A stretch of DNA of 64,000 nucleotides, taken from NCBI RefSeq assembly GCF_019207025.1, contig NZ_JAEEGC010000026.1:97745-161744 (forward strand), read 5' to 3'. Made by a program: the position numbers and the translations under genes. The first letter of the stretch is position 1; each line of letters starts with the position of its first letter. Source of the DNA: Clostridium thailandense (lineage in GTDB: Bacteria; Bacillota; Clostridia; Clostridiales; Clostridiaceae). The notes beneath the pieces were generated by a model, which did no database searches, was not told the origin of the DNA, and was given only the letters and a program-made list of their open reading frames with translations. This document shows, in pieces, positions 26,354 to 34,799 of this stretch.

Positions 26354-27433
26354 CTAGTTTTCATTAATTTTTTTAATAGCTGTAATAATAGCTTCACGGC
26401 TCATGATGTTACCACCTGAACATAAGCATGTCTCGATTGGACAACGTTCTTTTACGCCTTTTTCCACATCTTGTACAAACTGTGCAGGAATAGACATTTC
26501 AACATCAAGAACAGCTTTACATACACCGTAATTGATATTATCAAAGGCTTTATATGGGAAAGGGCTTACCGTAATTGGTCTGATTAATCCAACTTTGATA
26601 CCTTCTCCACGAAGTACATTAACGGCTGATTTTGATATACGAGCAGAAATACCATAGGCAGCAATAACGATTTCTGCATCTTCTACCATATATTCTTCTA
26701 CCTGTACGTCTTTTTCCCAGCTCGCATATAAAGCAGCAGCCTCTTCATTTACTTCCTGCATTTTGCTTGTCTGCCATTGACCTGGCTCAATCCATGCTCT
26801 ATTTGGGTAGTCCAATTTATGTCCGATACAAGCCCACTCTTTGTTAGCTGTCTTTAATGCAGCAACTTCTTCCTCTGTCTTCATTTCAGGTAACACAACT
26901 GGTTCCATCATTGTTCCTATAACTCCATCACAAAGAATTAAAACAGGGTTTCTGTCTCTTTGCGCATAATCAAAAGCTTTATATGTCATATCAACAGCTT
27001 CCTGAACCGAAGCTGGAGCAAGTACCATCATTTGGAATCCACCATTACCAGATGCTTTTGTTGCCTGGAAATAATCCTGCTGAGCTGGTTGGATAGATCC
27101 TACACCTGGGCCTCCACGTGATATATTAGCATAAACCATTGGTATACGTGCTGATGCACAGTATGAAATACCTTCACTTTTTAGTGATATACCACAGCTT
27201 GATGATGAGGTCATTGATCTTGTTCCTGTTGAAGCTGCACCATAAATCATGCTTACAGAAGCAACTTCACTTTCTCCTTGTACAAAATTTCCGCCAACTT
27301 CAGGCAACCTTCTTGCGAAGTATTCTGGAATTTCATTTTGTGGTGTAATAGGGTATCCGGCAAAAAATCTACAGCCGGCTCTAACAGCTGCTTCTGCAAT
27401 AGCTTCACAGCCTTTCATAAATACTCTAGACAT
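26354..27433 (-). CDS. 2-Oxoacid:ferredoxin oxidoreductase, alpha subunit
   Basis: A 359-residue alpha subunit with pyrimidine-binding-domain features: GCRFFAGYPITPQNEIPEY near the N-terminus, QGESEVASVSMIYGAASTG (about 53-71) with the catalytic Glu that activates TPP, SSSSCGISLKSEG, and RGGPGVGS. The second half is the transketolase C-like domain (EIVIAAYGISARISKSAV at about 258). The length matches the VOR alpha family. Start preceded by GGAGGAAAATAAG. It sits 15 bases after the delta ferredoxin. Confidence 0.9.
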   Translation of the reverse strand: MSRVFMKGCEAIAEAAVRAGCRFFAGYPITPQNEIPEYFARRLPEVGGNFVQGESEVASVSMIYGAASTGTRSMTSSSSCGISLKSEGISYCASARIPMVYANISRGGPGVGSIQPAQQDYFQATKASGNGGFQMMVLAPASVQEAVDMTYKAFDYAQRDRNPVLILCDGVIGTMMEPVVLPEMKTEEEVAALKTANKEWACIGHKLDYPNRAWIEPGQWQTSKMQEVNEEAAALYASWEKDVQVEEYMVEDAEIVIAAYGISARISKSAVNVLRGEGIKVGLIRPITVSPFPYKAFDNINYGVCKAVLDVEMSIPAQFVQDVEKGVKERCPIETCLCSGGNIMSREAIITAIKKINEN

Positions 27434-27448
27434 TCTTATTTTCCTCCT

Positions 27449-27661
27449 TTATTTATATACTTCAATCGCAGCATCTGGACACATTCTTGCACATATACAG
27501 CATCCAACACAAGCATCCATATTAACCGCTGCTACATACTCGTATCCTTTTGAATTAACTTCATTTCCTATAGCAAGCACGCCTCTAGGACAAAACTTAA
27601 TACAATATTGACAGCTTTTACAGCTTTCTGATCTTATTTCTACTTTTGCCATTTTGATCAA
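27449..27661 (-). CDS. 2-Oxoacid:ferredoxin oxidoreductase, delta subunit (2 x Fe4S4 ferredoxin)
   Basis: A 70-residue ferredoxin with two CxxCxxCxxxC motifs, CKSCQYCIKFC and CVGCCICARMC. This is the delta subunit that takes electrons from the alpha-beta cluster and passes them to free ferredoxin. First gene of the four-subunit set; ribosome site AAAGGAGAATTTGATCAA. The reduced ferredoxin can feed the Etf-dependent enzymes encoded upstream. Confidence 0.9.
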   Translation of the reverse strand: MIKMAKVEIRSESCKSCQYCIKFCPRGVLAIGNEVNSKGYEYVAAVNMDACVGCCICARMCPDAAIEVYK

Positions 27662-27723
27662 ATTCTCCTTTCTAAAATAAATATGATTTATTTTTTATTT
27701 AAACCTTCTCACATACAAAATTT

Positions 27724-27760
27724 TTATGAGAGGACAATTGACAGAGGACAGTGAAGGTAA
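27724..27760. repeat. Partial copy of the dispersed inverted-repeat element (left end)
   Basis: GAGAGGACAATTGACAGAGG followed by ACAGTGAAGGTAA matches the left end of the element at 24793-25018 but lacks one GGACATA unit and all of the centre and right end. It lies between the delta-subunit gene and the P-loop protein gene, 144 bases apart, without a hairpin that would obviously end the transcript. Confidence 0.65.
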
Positions 27761-27805
27761 ATTAAACATTACTAACAATGTTTATAACTAATTACTCCCT
27801 TTTTA

Positions 27806-28498
27806 TTATTGATTCCACTGATATGTTAGATATAAATGAATCGGCATCAATGGAATGTCTGTTTTAGCTTTTACATCCTCATATAAAGTATCACTTACGC
27901 AGGTGAAATCTATATCCATTAGTGGTCCAATCATTTCAGCCGTTTTTAAGTTTCCTTCTAATACTTCTTCTACTGTTGTGGAAATTCCGTTATTCGGATT
28001 ACTTATCATGTGAATTTTATCTAATTTAATATGGGATATTTTCAATATAGATGAAAGTGTTCCATCAATATGATTCAAATTACCAGACCAAGGCCTATAT
28101 GCATTCAGAACATAATATACCGCTGTGTTATCTTTATTTACTTTAGGAGCAAATCCTCCTATGGCACGTGCACCTATATCATTTCCGCCAACGTCCATAA
28201 CTACATAACAACTGTCATCTTTGAGTAAAAGGTTAACGCCACCTACTACTGTTGGTGCATCAAAAAACTGTTCTTCATGGTGAAATATAATCCCCATACC
28301 TTCAATCTCTTCCTTCACATCTCTGGACCTAAACAGCGGTTTTGTCATATCCATATCAAAAAAATGTACTGGTTTTTCATTAAAATCAGCAAGATATTTT
28401 GCAAAATTTATTGCAATCTCACTTTTTCCACTTCCGGCTTCTCCAACAAAAATAAAATTGGATTTATTCCTTGTGAACTCTTTGAAATTAATATTCAT
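27806..28498 (-). CDS. P-loop NTPase of unknown role in the ptb-oxidoreductase operon
   Basis: A 230-residue protein with a Walker A motif VGEAGSGKSEIA (about residues 18-29). FDMDMTKPLFRSRD (about 47-60) resembles the switch region of MinD/ParA-like ATPases, and YVVMDVGGNDIGARAIGG (about 98-115) is a Walker-B-like segment. It has no membrane helix and no second domain. It is located 18 bases after ptb and before the oxidoreductase genes, so it belongs to that operon. It is not a known component of the pathway; possible roles are enzyme maturation or assembly. I do not recognise a named family. Confidence 0.7.
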   Translation of the reverse strand: MNINFKEFTRNKSNFIFVGEAGSGKSEIAINFAKYLADFNEKPVHFFDMDMTKPLFRSRDVKEEIEGMGIIFHHEEQFFDAPTVVGGVNLLLKDDSCYVVMDVGGNDIGARAIGGFAPKVNKDNTAVYYVLNAYRPWSGNLNHIDGTLSSILKISHIKLDKIHMISNPNNGISTTVEEVLEGNLKTAEMIGPLMDIDFTCVSDTLYEDVKAKTDIPLMPIHLYLTYQWNQ

Positions 28499-28516
28499 AA
28501 GCAGCCTCCATAAAAG

Positions 28517-29425
28517 TTACTGTTTAGCGGCTGCGGCAGATATTACTAAGGATAGATATTTTTCCTCAGAACTTGCTCCTCTTGATGTTAAAACAATAGG
28601 AACCTTTGCTCCAATGACAAAACCTGCCATTTTAGCACCTGCAGAATATATTAAAGACTTTGACAGTATATTTCCTGCAGCAATATTAGGTACAATTAAT
28701 ATGTCTGCATCTTCAGTAACCGTACTTTCAAAACCCTTTATTTCTGCTGATTCCTTGTGCATTGCTAAATCATAAGAAATAGGTCCTTCTATAATACAAT
28801 TTTTGATTTCACCAGCTAAATTCATCTTTTTTAATAAATCTGCATCAACAGCTTCAGGCATTTTGGGATTTACCGTCTCCACAGCGGCTAAAACTGCAAC
28901 CTTTGGTTTTTCATATCCCATACTTATAAGTGTGTTAACAGAATTCTCAATTATTTGTTTCTTTTCATCCAAATTTGGATACATCATCATTCCACCATCT
29001 GCAATTGCTATCAGCTTATGATAGGTTGGTATTTCATGGATAGCAAAAACAGACATAACACTTCCTGTTCTAAGTCCTTTTTCCTTATTTACTACTGCTT
29101 TCAAAAGATCAGCAGTTTGAAGTTTTCCCTTCATTATAAAGTCTGCCTTGTTCTCATGTATAAGTTCTACAGCCTTGATTGCTGCCGCAGTATCATCTTC
29201 TGCATCAATGATAGAATTGTCATCTATACTTTCTTTTAGCTTCTCTACCAATTCTTTTATTTTCGATTTATTTCCTATTAGTATAGGTTCTACAATATTA
29301 TCATTTTTAGCTCTAAATACAGCTTCTAAAGTATGCTCATCCTGAGCTGCAACTACTGCCACCACTTTTTTATTTTTATTATTTCTTACTTTCCCAATTA
29401 ATTCCTCAAAATTTTTAAATTCCAT
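28517..29425 (-). CDS. ptb: Phosphate butyryltransferase (phosphotransacylase)
   Basis: A 302-residue phosphate acyl/butyryltransferase. KKVVAVVAAQDEHTLEAVFRA, FIMKGKLQTADLLKAVVNKEKGLR (about 94-117) and the C-terminal AGFVIGAKVPIVLTSRGASSEEKYLSL are the family signatures. It converts acyl-CoA plus phosphate to acyl-phosphate plus CoA; butyrate kinase at 23680 then makes ATP. The length equals clostridial Ptb. Start preceded by AAAGGAGGAAATC. A perfect 17-bp hairpin lies 15 bases upstream of the ATG. Confidence 0.92.
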   Translation of the reverse strand: MEFKNFEELIGKVRNNKNKKVVAVVAAQDEHTLEAVFRAKNDNIVEPILIGNKSKIKELVEKLKESIDDNSIIDAEDDTAAAIKAVELIHENKADFIMKGKLQTADLLKAVVNKEKGLRTGSVMSVFAIHEIPTYHKLIAIADGGMMMYPNLDEKKQIIENSVNTLISMGYEKPKVAVLAAVETVNPKMPEAVDADLLKKMNLAGEIKNCIIEGPISYDLAMHKESAEIKGFESTVTEDADILIVPNIAAGNILSKSLIYSAGAKMAGFVIGAKVPIVLTSRGASSEEKYLSLVISAAAAKQ

Positions 29426-29440
29426 GATTTCCTCCTTTAT

Positions 29441-29479
29441 CTTGATTTAATATTGCTAAAGCAGCAATATTAAATCAAG
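29441..29479 (-). other. Perfect 17-bp hairpin upstream of ptb
   Basis: CTTGATTTAATATTGCT, a 5-base loop, then the exact complement. It lies between the FAD-linked dehydrogenase stop (29535) and the ptb ribosome site, with no U-tract on the minus strand before AAGGAGG. It looks like an mRNA-processing or stability element, or a leaky terminator separating two expression levels, rather than a strong terminator. Confidence 0.6.
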
Positions 29480-29534
29480 CTTACGAACTTCTCATTGTGT
29501 ATTCCTTTACAAAGTTCTCTATAAGAGATCCTAT

Positions 29535-30917
29535 TTAGTCTACTATTACTCCTGAGTTCAATATTCCATTAGGATCAAAAACTTTCTTTATCCCCTGCAT
29601 TATGGCTATCTCTCTTTCGCCAAATTGAAGAGACATATATTGTTTTCTAAGTCTACCTGTTCCGTGCTCTGCAGTACAAGTTCCACCATATGAAAGCGCA
29701 GCAGCATAAAATTCCGCTCTCATATCATCAATATAATCTGGTACCTTACCGTCCTCCAAGAATACGAAATTATGAATATTACCATCACCTATGTGACCAT
29801 TACATAGAGTATAAGTACCATATTTTTTAGCTATTCTATTTAAATCATCAATTATATTAGGTACAAATGATGTAGGCACCGCAATATCTAGTCCCTCTGC
29901 TATAGTCTCTTGATAAGCTGTTAAAACATTGCTTCTTATTTCTAGAATGTTTCTTTGATCCTTTGTAGTCTCTGCAATTAAACTGTCAACAGCTCTATAT
30001 TTTTCACTTAAGCTTACAAGTTCTTCACATTTTCCATAAAGAATATCCTCTGTAGCTTCATTTAAGATTATCATTATATCTACATTTCCTTTTTTAGCAG
30101 GCCAAGTCTTGCCAAGGTGTTTTGCTACTTCTAATGCTATAGGTCTCTCAATATACTCAATAGCTAATGGTACTATACCTTCTTGAAGTATCTTAGGTAC
30201 AAAGCTTGCAGCTTCTTCTTTTGTATCGAAGGAAATGACTAATGTACCTGAATACTTGGATTTCGGATACAACTTTAGTGTTGCCTTAGTCACTATTCCA
30301 AGTGCCCCTTCACCACCTATCATCAATTGCATCAAATCAAAGCCCATATTATTTTTTATTAATTTACCACCTAACTTAACTAATTCACCAGTTGGAAGTA
30401 CTACTTCTAACGCTTTAACGTGTTGTCTCATAATTCCATGTCTTACTGCATTTACTCCGCCAGCATTTGTAACAATCATTCCACCAATTTGTGCACCTTC
30501 ATCTCCTGGGTGGATAGGGAAAAATAATTTTTCGTTATCTGCTAATTTCGCCATCAACTCTTCAAGAGTAACACCAGCATCTACAGTAATCATAAGATTA
30601 TCTTCATCTATTTCAATGTTTTTGTTTAATCTTTCTAGGGATACAACTATACTTGGTTTTAATGGTATTGCCCCAGCAACTATGCCTGTACCGCCGCCCC
30701 TTACCATTATAGGTACCAATTCTTTATTTGCATAAGTAACTATTTTAGCTATCTCTTCTGCAGAACTAGGCTTTACAACTACACAATCTTCGCAAGCAGT
30801 CGGTCTAAGCTTTGCCTCTGTCTCATCATATAAATAGCTGCCCATTTGTGATAAATCACTAACTACCCAATCCGCTCCTGAAATTTCCTTTAAGCTATCA
30901 ATTATTTCTTCTTTCAT
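29535..30917 (-). CDS. FAD-linked 2-hydroxyacid dehydrogenase (GlcD/LctD-like), Etf-coupled
   Basis: A 460-residue flavoprotein. The N-terminal FAD_binding_4 domain has VVKPSSAEEIAKIV and MVRGGGTGIVAGAIP (about 66-80). The C-terminal domain has NGHIGDGNIHNFVFLEDG and CTAEHGTGRLR, the metal/substrate His motifs of glycolate oxidase/D-lactate dehydrogenases. Encoded directly after etfB-etfA, it resembles LctD of the Acetobacterium lactate dehydrogenase/Etf complex, which oxidises lactate with NAD+ by driving electrons with reduced ferredoxin. Here the substrate may be another 2-hydroxyacid. The start at 30917 (MKEEII) follows GGGAGGAATATAT. A promoter with a GntR-type palindrome lies just upstream. 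Confidence 0.85.
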   Translation of the reverse strand: MKEEIIDSLKEISGADWVVSDLSQMGSYLYDETEAKLRPTACEDCVVVKPSSAEEIAKIVTYANKELVPIMVRGGGTGIVAGAIPLKPSIVVSLERLNKNIEIDEDNLMITVDAGVTLEELMAKLADNEKLFFPIHPGDEGAQIGGMIVTNAGGVNAVRHGIMRQHVKALEVVLPTGELVKLGGKLIKNNMGFDLMQLMIGGEGALGIVTKATLKLYPKSKYSGTLVISFDTKEEAASFVPKILQEGIVPLAIEYIERPIALEVAKHLGKTWPAKKGNVDIMIILNEATEDILYGKCEELVSLSEKYRAVDSLIAETTKDQRNILEIRSNVLTAYQETIAEGLDIAVPTSFVPNIIDDLNRIAKKYGTYTLCNGHIGDGNIHNFVFLEDGKVPDYIDDMRAEFYAAALSYGGTCTAEHGTGRLRKQYMSLQFGEREIAIMQGIKKVFDPNGILNSGVIVD

Positions 30918-30947
30918 ATATATTCCTCCCATTTTATATATAATTAA

Positions 30948-30980
30948 ATATTATCATATTTCAGTATTCTAGTATACAAG
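30948..30980 (-). promoter_or_regulatory. Internal promoter with candidate GntR operator before the FAD-linked dehydrogenase
   Basis: Minus strand: TTGTAT (30979-30974), 18 bases, GATAAT (30955-30950), inside the etfA-dehydrogenase junction. The palindrome CTTGTATACTAG (30980-30969) covers the -35. It differs by one base from the perfect CTTGTATACAAG sites at 47853 and 47926, and the flanking AGTATTC is also shared. The sequence around the -10 (TATGATAATATTTAATTATA) is identical to the stretch at the 47.95-kb promoter. Confidence 0.6.
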
Positions 30981-30981
30981 T

Positions 30982-31971
30982 TTATACGCCTTGAAGAGAT
31001 TTTATTTTATTAATAAACTGTGGTACTACTTCATATAAGTCTCCTACTATTCCATAATTTGCTGTATTAAAAATAGGTGATGATGGATCTGAATTTATAG
31101 CAATTATTACATCTGATTCCTTCATTCCTGCTACATGTTGCGCTGCTCCAGAAATGCCACAAGCTATATATAATTTAGCTTTTACTCTATTACCACTGTA
31201 GCCTACTTGGCGGTCTTTTGAAAGATATCCTTCATCAACTACAGGTCTAGTTCCTCCAACAACTCCGCCTAAAAGGCCAGCTAATTCTTCTAGCATTTTG
31301 AAATCTTCAGCACATCTTACTCCTTTTCCTCCAGCTACTACTATATCACATTCTGATATATCAAATTCTTCACTATTAAGTTCTTCAAGTACTTGTACTA
31401 ACCTATCTCCAGTTGAAAGAGGTTTTACATTTACTACTTCTCCAGTTAGTGCAGTGTCTCTTTTAGCTTCTGAGAATTCTTTATATCTTACTGTTGCCAT
31501 CTGAGGATAAGTATCTGTTTTTATATGTGCTAATATGTTTTCACTGAAAGCTGGTCTTATTTGTACTAACTTGCTATCTTCATCTATTACAAGACCTGTA
31601 CAATCTGCTGTTAAACCTGTTTCTAATGCTGCTGCTAAACGTGGAGCTATTGATCTTCCCATAGTTGTAGCTCCAATTAAACATATTTCTGGTTTAACCT
31701 CTTTAATTAGGCTTAGTAGATTATCTATATATATTAATTCTTCTGGTTCATTAAATTCATTACCTTCTATATAAAATACCTTATCTGCACCTCTATATAT
31801 AAGTTCTTCAGTCTTCATTCCTGCAGGGCCTAGTAATGCAGCGAAAACTGGCACTTGTATTTTACTTGCTAGTTCTTTTCCTTTTGCTAAAAGTTCATAA
31901 CTTACCTTGTGAATTTCTCCATTTTTTTGTTCAGCAAAAACCAATACTCCGTTAAATTCTTTCTCTGACAT
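30982..31971 (-). CDS. etfA: Electron-transfer flavoprotein alpha subunit (first pair)
   Basis: A 329-residue EtfA. The N-terminal part is an alpha/beta domain (GVLVFAEQKNGEIHKVSYELL), and the C-terminal FAD domain has VGGTRPVVDEGYLSKDRQVGYSGNRVKAKLYIACG in consecutive blocks, where SG and the following residues bind the alpha-FAD. Unlike the second EtfA in this window (39573) it has no ferredoxin domain. It lies 2 bases after etfB and before the FAD-linked 2-hydroxyacid dehydrogenase, so it probably forms a flavin-based confurcating complex with both. Confidence 0.92.
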   Translation of the reverse strand: MSEKEFNGVLVFAEQKNGEIHKVSYELLAKGKELASKIQVPVFAALLGPAGMKTEELIYRGADKVFYIEGNEFNEPEELIYIDNLLSLIKEVKPEICLIGATTMGRSIAPRLAAALETGLTADCTGLVIDEDSKLVQIRPAFSENILAHIKTDTYPQMATVRYKEFSEAKRDTALTGEVVNVKPLSTGDRLVQVLEELNSEEFDISECDIVVAGGKGVRCAEDFKMLEELAGLLGGVVGGTRPVVDEGYLSKDRQVGYSGNRVKAKLYIACGISGAAQHVAGMKESDVIIAINSDPSSPIFNTANYGIVGDLYEVVPQFINKIKSLQGV

Positions 31972-31973
31972 AA

Positions 31974-32774
31974 TTATACCTCCAAAACTTTCTTGTCTTT
32001 TAATACATTAACGATTTCATCAAAAGCACCTGCAAGATCATCTCTCCATACTTTTCCTTCGCGCTTAACACTTGGAGGTACTTCTATCTTTTTAACTTTT
32101 GTTGGTGAGCCTTTGAATCCAGTATCTTCTATTGCTAAATGCTCCTTTAAATCTTCCATTCCCCATACTTTAATTTCAGCTTTTTTAGCGTTCATTTTGC
32201 TCTTAAAGGATGGCAAACGAGGGTCATTTATATCTTTTGTAACAGTGATTAATGCTGGAAGTTTTGCATCTTTTAAATATGAACCACTCCATATATCACA
32301 TTTAGCTACCATATGTTCCTTATTTATATCTTTAATATTACTTACATAACTTAAATGTGGTATGTTTAAAAATTCTGCCATTTCAGGTCCTACCTGTCCA
32401 GTATCACCATCTACTGTTTTCTCTCCTGCAATAACTAAATCATAGTCACCTATTTTTTTTATAGCAGCCGCCAATGTTTTTGAAGTTGCTTTAGTGTCTG
32501 CTCCTCCAAAATTTCTATCGCTTAATAATATTCCCTCGTGAGCTCCACGTGCAATTCCTTCTCTTAATGCTTCTTCTGCTGCTGGAGGTCCCATGCTTAT
32601 AACTGTAACCTTTGCCTCTGTGTTTTCGCTTATTTGAACTGCTGCCTCTAGAGCATTTAAATCAAATGGATTTATTTCTGTACCTGCAGATTTTCTATCT
32701 ACAACACCTTTCTCACTATCAAATTTTACCTTGTCCATGTCAGGTACTTGCTTTAAAAGTACTACGATATTCAT
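31974..32774 (-). CDS. etfB: Electron-transfer flavoprotein beta subunit (first pair)
   Basis: A 266-residue EtfB. It starts MNIVVLLKQVPDMDKVKFD and contains NPFDLNALEAAVQI, VISMGPPAAEEALREGIARGAHEGILLSDRNFGGADT in blocks, and AGEKTVDGDTGQVGPEMAEFL, which are nucleotide- and flavin-binding signatures; bifurcating EtfB proteins bind NAD(H) and the bifurcating FAD here. First gene of the sigma-54-controlled unit etfB-etfA-dehydrogenase(-ptb...). Ribosome site GAAGGGATGAAGG. The sigma-54 promoter starts about 90 bases upstream of its ATG. Confidence 0.92.
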   Translation of the reverse strand: MNIVVLLKQVPDMDKVKFDSEKGVVDRKSAGTEINPFDLNALEAAVQISENTEAKVTVISMGPPAAEEALREGIARGAHEGILLSDRNFGGADTKATSKTLAAAIKKIGDYDLVIAGEKTVDGDTGQVGPEMAEFLNIPHLSYVSNIKDINKEHMVAKCDIWSGSYLKDAKLPALITVTKDINDPRLPSFKSKMNAKKAEIKVWGMEDLKEHLAIEDTGFKGSPTKVKKIEVPPSVKREGKVWRDDLAGAFDEIVNVLKDKKVLEV

Positions 32775-32864
32775 TTAACCTTCATCCCTTCTTAAATAAA
32801 GTATAGTAAAACAATTTCTAAGTCTTATTACTTAGACTATGTTGATCAACAATTATATATATCA

Positions 32865-32880
32865 GCAAGTACCATGCCAA
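32865..32880 (-). promoter_or_regulatory. Sigma-54 (-24/-12) promoter for etfB
   Basis: Minus strand TTGGCATGGTACTTGC: the invariant GG and GC are separated by exactly 10 bases, matching the sigma-54 consensus TGGCAC-N5-TTGC. It lies between the sigma-54 activator gene and etfB in the same orientation; transcription would start near 32853, about 80 bases before the etfB ATG. Confidence 0.85.
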
Positions 32881-32973
32881 ACTTATAAAAAGTATATGTT
32901 AATTACTTAACCCTTATATTTAGTAAAAGTTAAAAATCTAACTATAGTTAGATTTAAAAACAATTATATTATT

Positions 32974-33027
32974 TTTCAAATTTGAAACATAGGTTTCAGA
33001 TTTGAAAAAAAATTTCAAATTTGAAAC
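32974..33027. promoter_or_regulatory. Triple palindromic upstream activator sites
   Basis: Three copies of TTTCAAATTTGAAA(C): 32974-32988, 32993-33007 (with one change, CAGATTTG) and 33013-33027. Centres are about 20 bp apart, close to two helical turns, so all face the same side of DNA. They lie roughly 95-160 bp upstream of the sigma-54 promoter and directly after the activator gene, the usual position for enhancer sites of a sigma-54 activator. Confidence 0.75.
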
Positions 33028-33032
33028 AAAAC

Positions 33033-34697
33033 TTATTTATAATTAAGTTTTCTCCATAATGTAGTTCTGCTGATACCATAGTCTTTACAAAGCTTTTCCT
33101 TATTTCCTTGGTAATACTTAAGTAATTGCTTAAACATTTCACTTTCCATTAATCCAAAGTCCTTTGATATATCAATCCTTATTTCTTTATCTGTCCTAGA
33201 AACTACCTTTAGAGGTTCGCTATTTTCCGCATTTCTATTTTTTTCATCATTTGATGGAAAACTAAAATTATTAATTTGTTTCACCTTTTTATAATTCACC
33301 AAACTAATATTAAAAAAATTCTTTATATATTCCTGTGTAATATTTGGGATTTCGCAAAAAATTACAAGCTTCAATATAAAATTTCTCAGTTCTCTCACAT
33401 TTCCTGGCCATTCATACTCTAGTAAAGGCTCAAATATATTACTATTCTCCCAATGCACAATTTTATTCTGTCTTTCTAATTCTTTTTTGAAAAATCTTTC
33501 TGCTATAATTAAGATATCTCTTTTTCTTTCACACAAAGGAGCAATTTGTAGTTCTAATTGGCTTAGTCTATAAAATACATCTTCTCTAAAAGACCCTTTT
33601 TTAACTAGTTCTAATAAATTTTTATTAGTAGCACAAATTACCCTTATGTCAATATCTTCAAGTCTCTGTCCGCCAATTTTTCTTATAGTTCTCTCTTGAA
33701 GAACTCTTAAAAGCTTTGCTTGAAAATTTAATGAAGTTTCACTAATTTCGTCTAAAAATATCGTACCCTTGTTTGCACATTCAAAAAGACCTTTCTTTCC
33801 TTTATTAACTGCTCCTGTAAAAGCACCAGTTTCATATCCAAATAATTCACTTTCAAGTAAATTTTCACTTAAAGCACCACAATTCACAGAAATAAAAGGC
33901 TCATTTAATCTATTGCTTTGATTATGAATACTTTGGGCAAATAATTCTTTACCCGTTCCCGTCTCCCCATAAATAAGTACATTACCATCCGATTTAGCAA
34001 ACTTTTTTGCCAAATTAATAGAATATTTTATTTCATCACTTTCGCCTAAAATATCATTAAAAGAATACTTTGCAATCCATCCCATCTCACTAATTTTTCT
34101 TCTGGATTTAATTTGAATCTCTTGTTCTTTTTTAAAATGTTTAACTATTTTTAGTGCTTCATCTATTGCAAATTTTATTGATCTTTCATTTGACTCTAAT
34201 AAAACTCCATATACACCATTTTCCTCTGCAATCATAGTTGCTAAGGCATCTCCAATTATCGCATCATATTTTCCGCTTTTTACTGCCTTTCTACTTAAGC
34301 TAAATGATTCTTCTAAACTTTCACATGCTATAAAATGAAAGGTCATATCTCCTATTAGTTTTTCATACTCAGGATTAAACAACATATTAGATACAGTAAT
34401 AATTGCTATATTTTTATATCCTTTATTACTAACCGTACTAATAGCATCTAGTATATCAAAAGATGTTACAGAAATTTCAATGACAGGTACAGAAGTATTA
34501 CTCCTTACTACTCTAGCTATCATACCTCGAGATAATATAACTTTTGCATCCTTGTTTATTTTTTTAATACTGCTTTCATTTTTTAAATTCCATAGATCAG
34601 GTTCTATAATCTCCATATCAATATTTTCGCTTTCAATAATCTTTTTAGATATTTTAGACAATTTAGCATATGGTGATATTAATAATATACTGCTCAT
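33033..34697 (-). CDS. Sigma-54-dependent activator with PrpR-type sensor domain
   Basis: A 554-residue regulator. Residues 1-185 resemble the PrpR N-terminal sensor (VIEISVTSFDILDAI; YKNIAIITVSNML; GKYDAIIGDALATMIAEENG). The AAA+ domain spans about 215-440 with Walker A GETGTGKE, the sigma-54-contacting GAFTGA loop, Walker B GTIFLDEIS and the sensor region WPGNVRELRNF. A Fis-type HTH (LCKDYGISRTTLWRKLNYK) ends the protein. There is no PAS domain and no receiver domain, so it should sense a small metabolite directly. It sits upstream of its likely target promoter; HTH and palindromic sites fit each other as a dimer. Confidence 0.9.
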   Translation of the reverse strand: MSSILLISPYAKLSKISKKIIESENIDMEIIEPDLWNLKNESSIKKINKDAKVILSRGMIARVVRSNTSVPVIEISVTSFDILDAISTVSNKGYKNIAIITVSNMLFNPEYEKLIGDMTFHFIACESLEESFSLSRKAVKSGKYDAIIGDALATMIAEENGVYGVLLESNERSIKFAIDEALKIVKHFKKEQEIQIKSRRKISEMGWIAKYSFNDILGESDEIKYSINLAKKFAKSDGNVLIYGETGTGKELFAQSIHNQSNRLNEPFISVNCGALSENLLESELFGYETGAFTGAVNKGKKGLFECANKGTIFLDEISETSLNFQAKLLRVLQERTIRKIGGQRLEDIDIRVICATNKNLLELVKKGSFREDVFYRLSQLELQIAPLCERKRDILIIAERFFKKELERQNKIVHWENSNIFEPLLEYEWPGNVRELRNFILKLVIFCEIPNITQEYIKNFFNISLVNYKKVKQINNFSFPSNDEKNRNAENSEPLKVVSRTDKEIRIDISKDFGLMESEMFKQLLKYYQGNKEKLCKDYGISRTTLWRKLNYK

Positions 34698-34799
34698 ATT
34701 ACCCTCCTTAATATTGTTGTAAATTTAACTATATGAAAAACTTATTATGCTCCCTTTTAATATATTGTCTTAATTCAGTCAACTTTCCAATTACAATAA

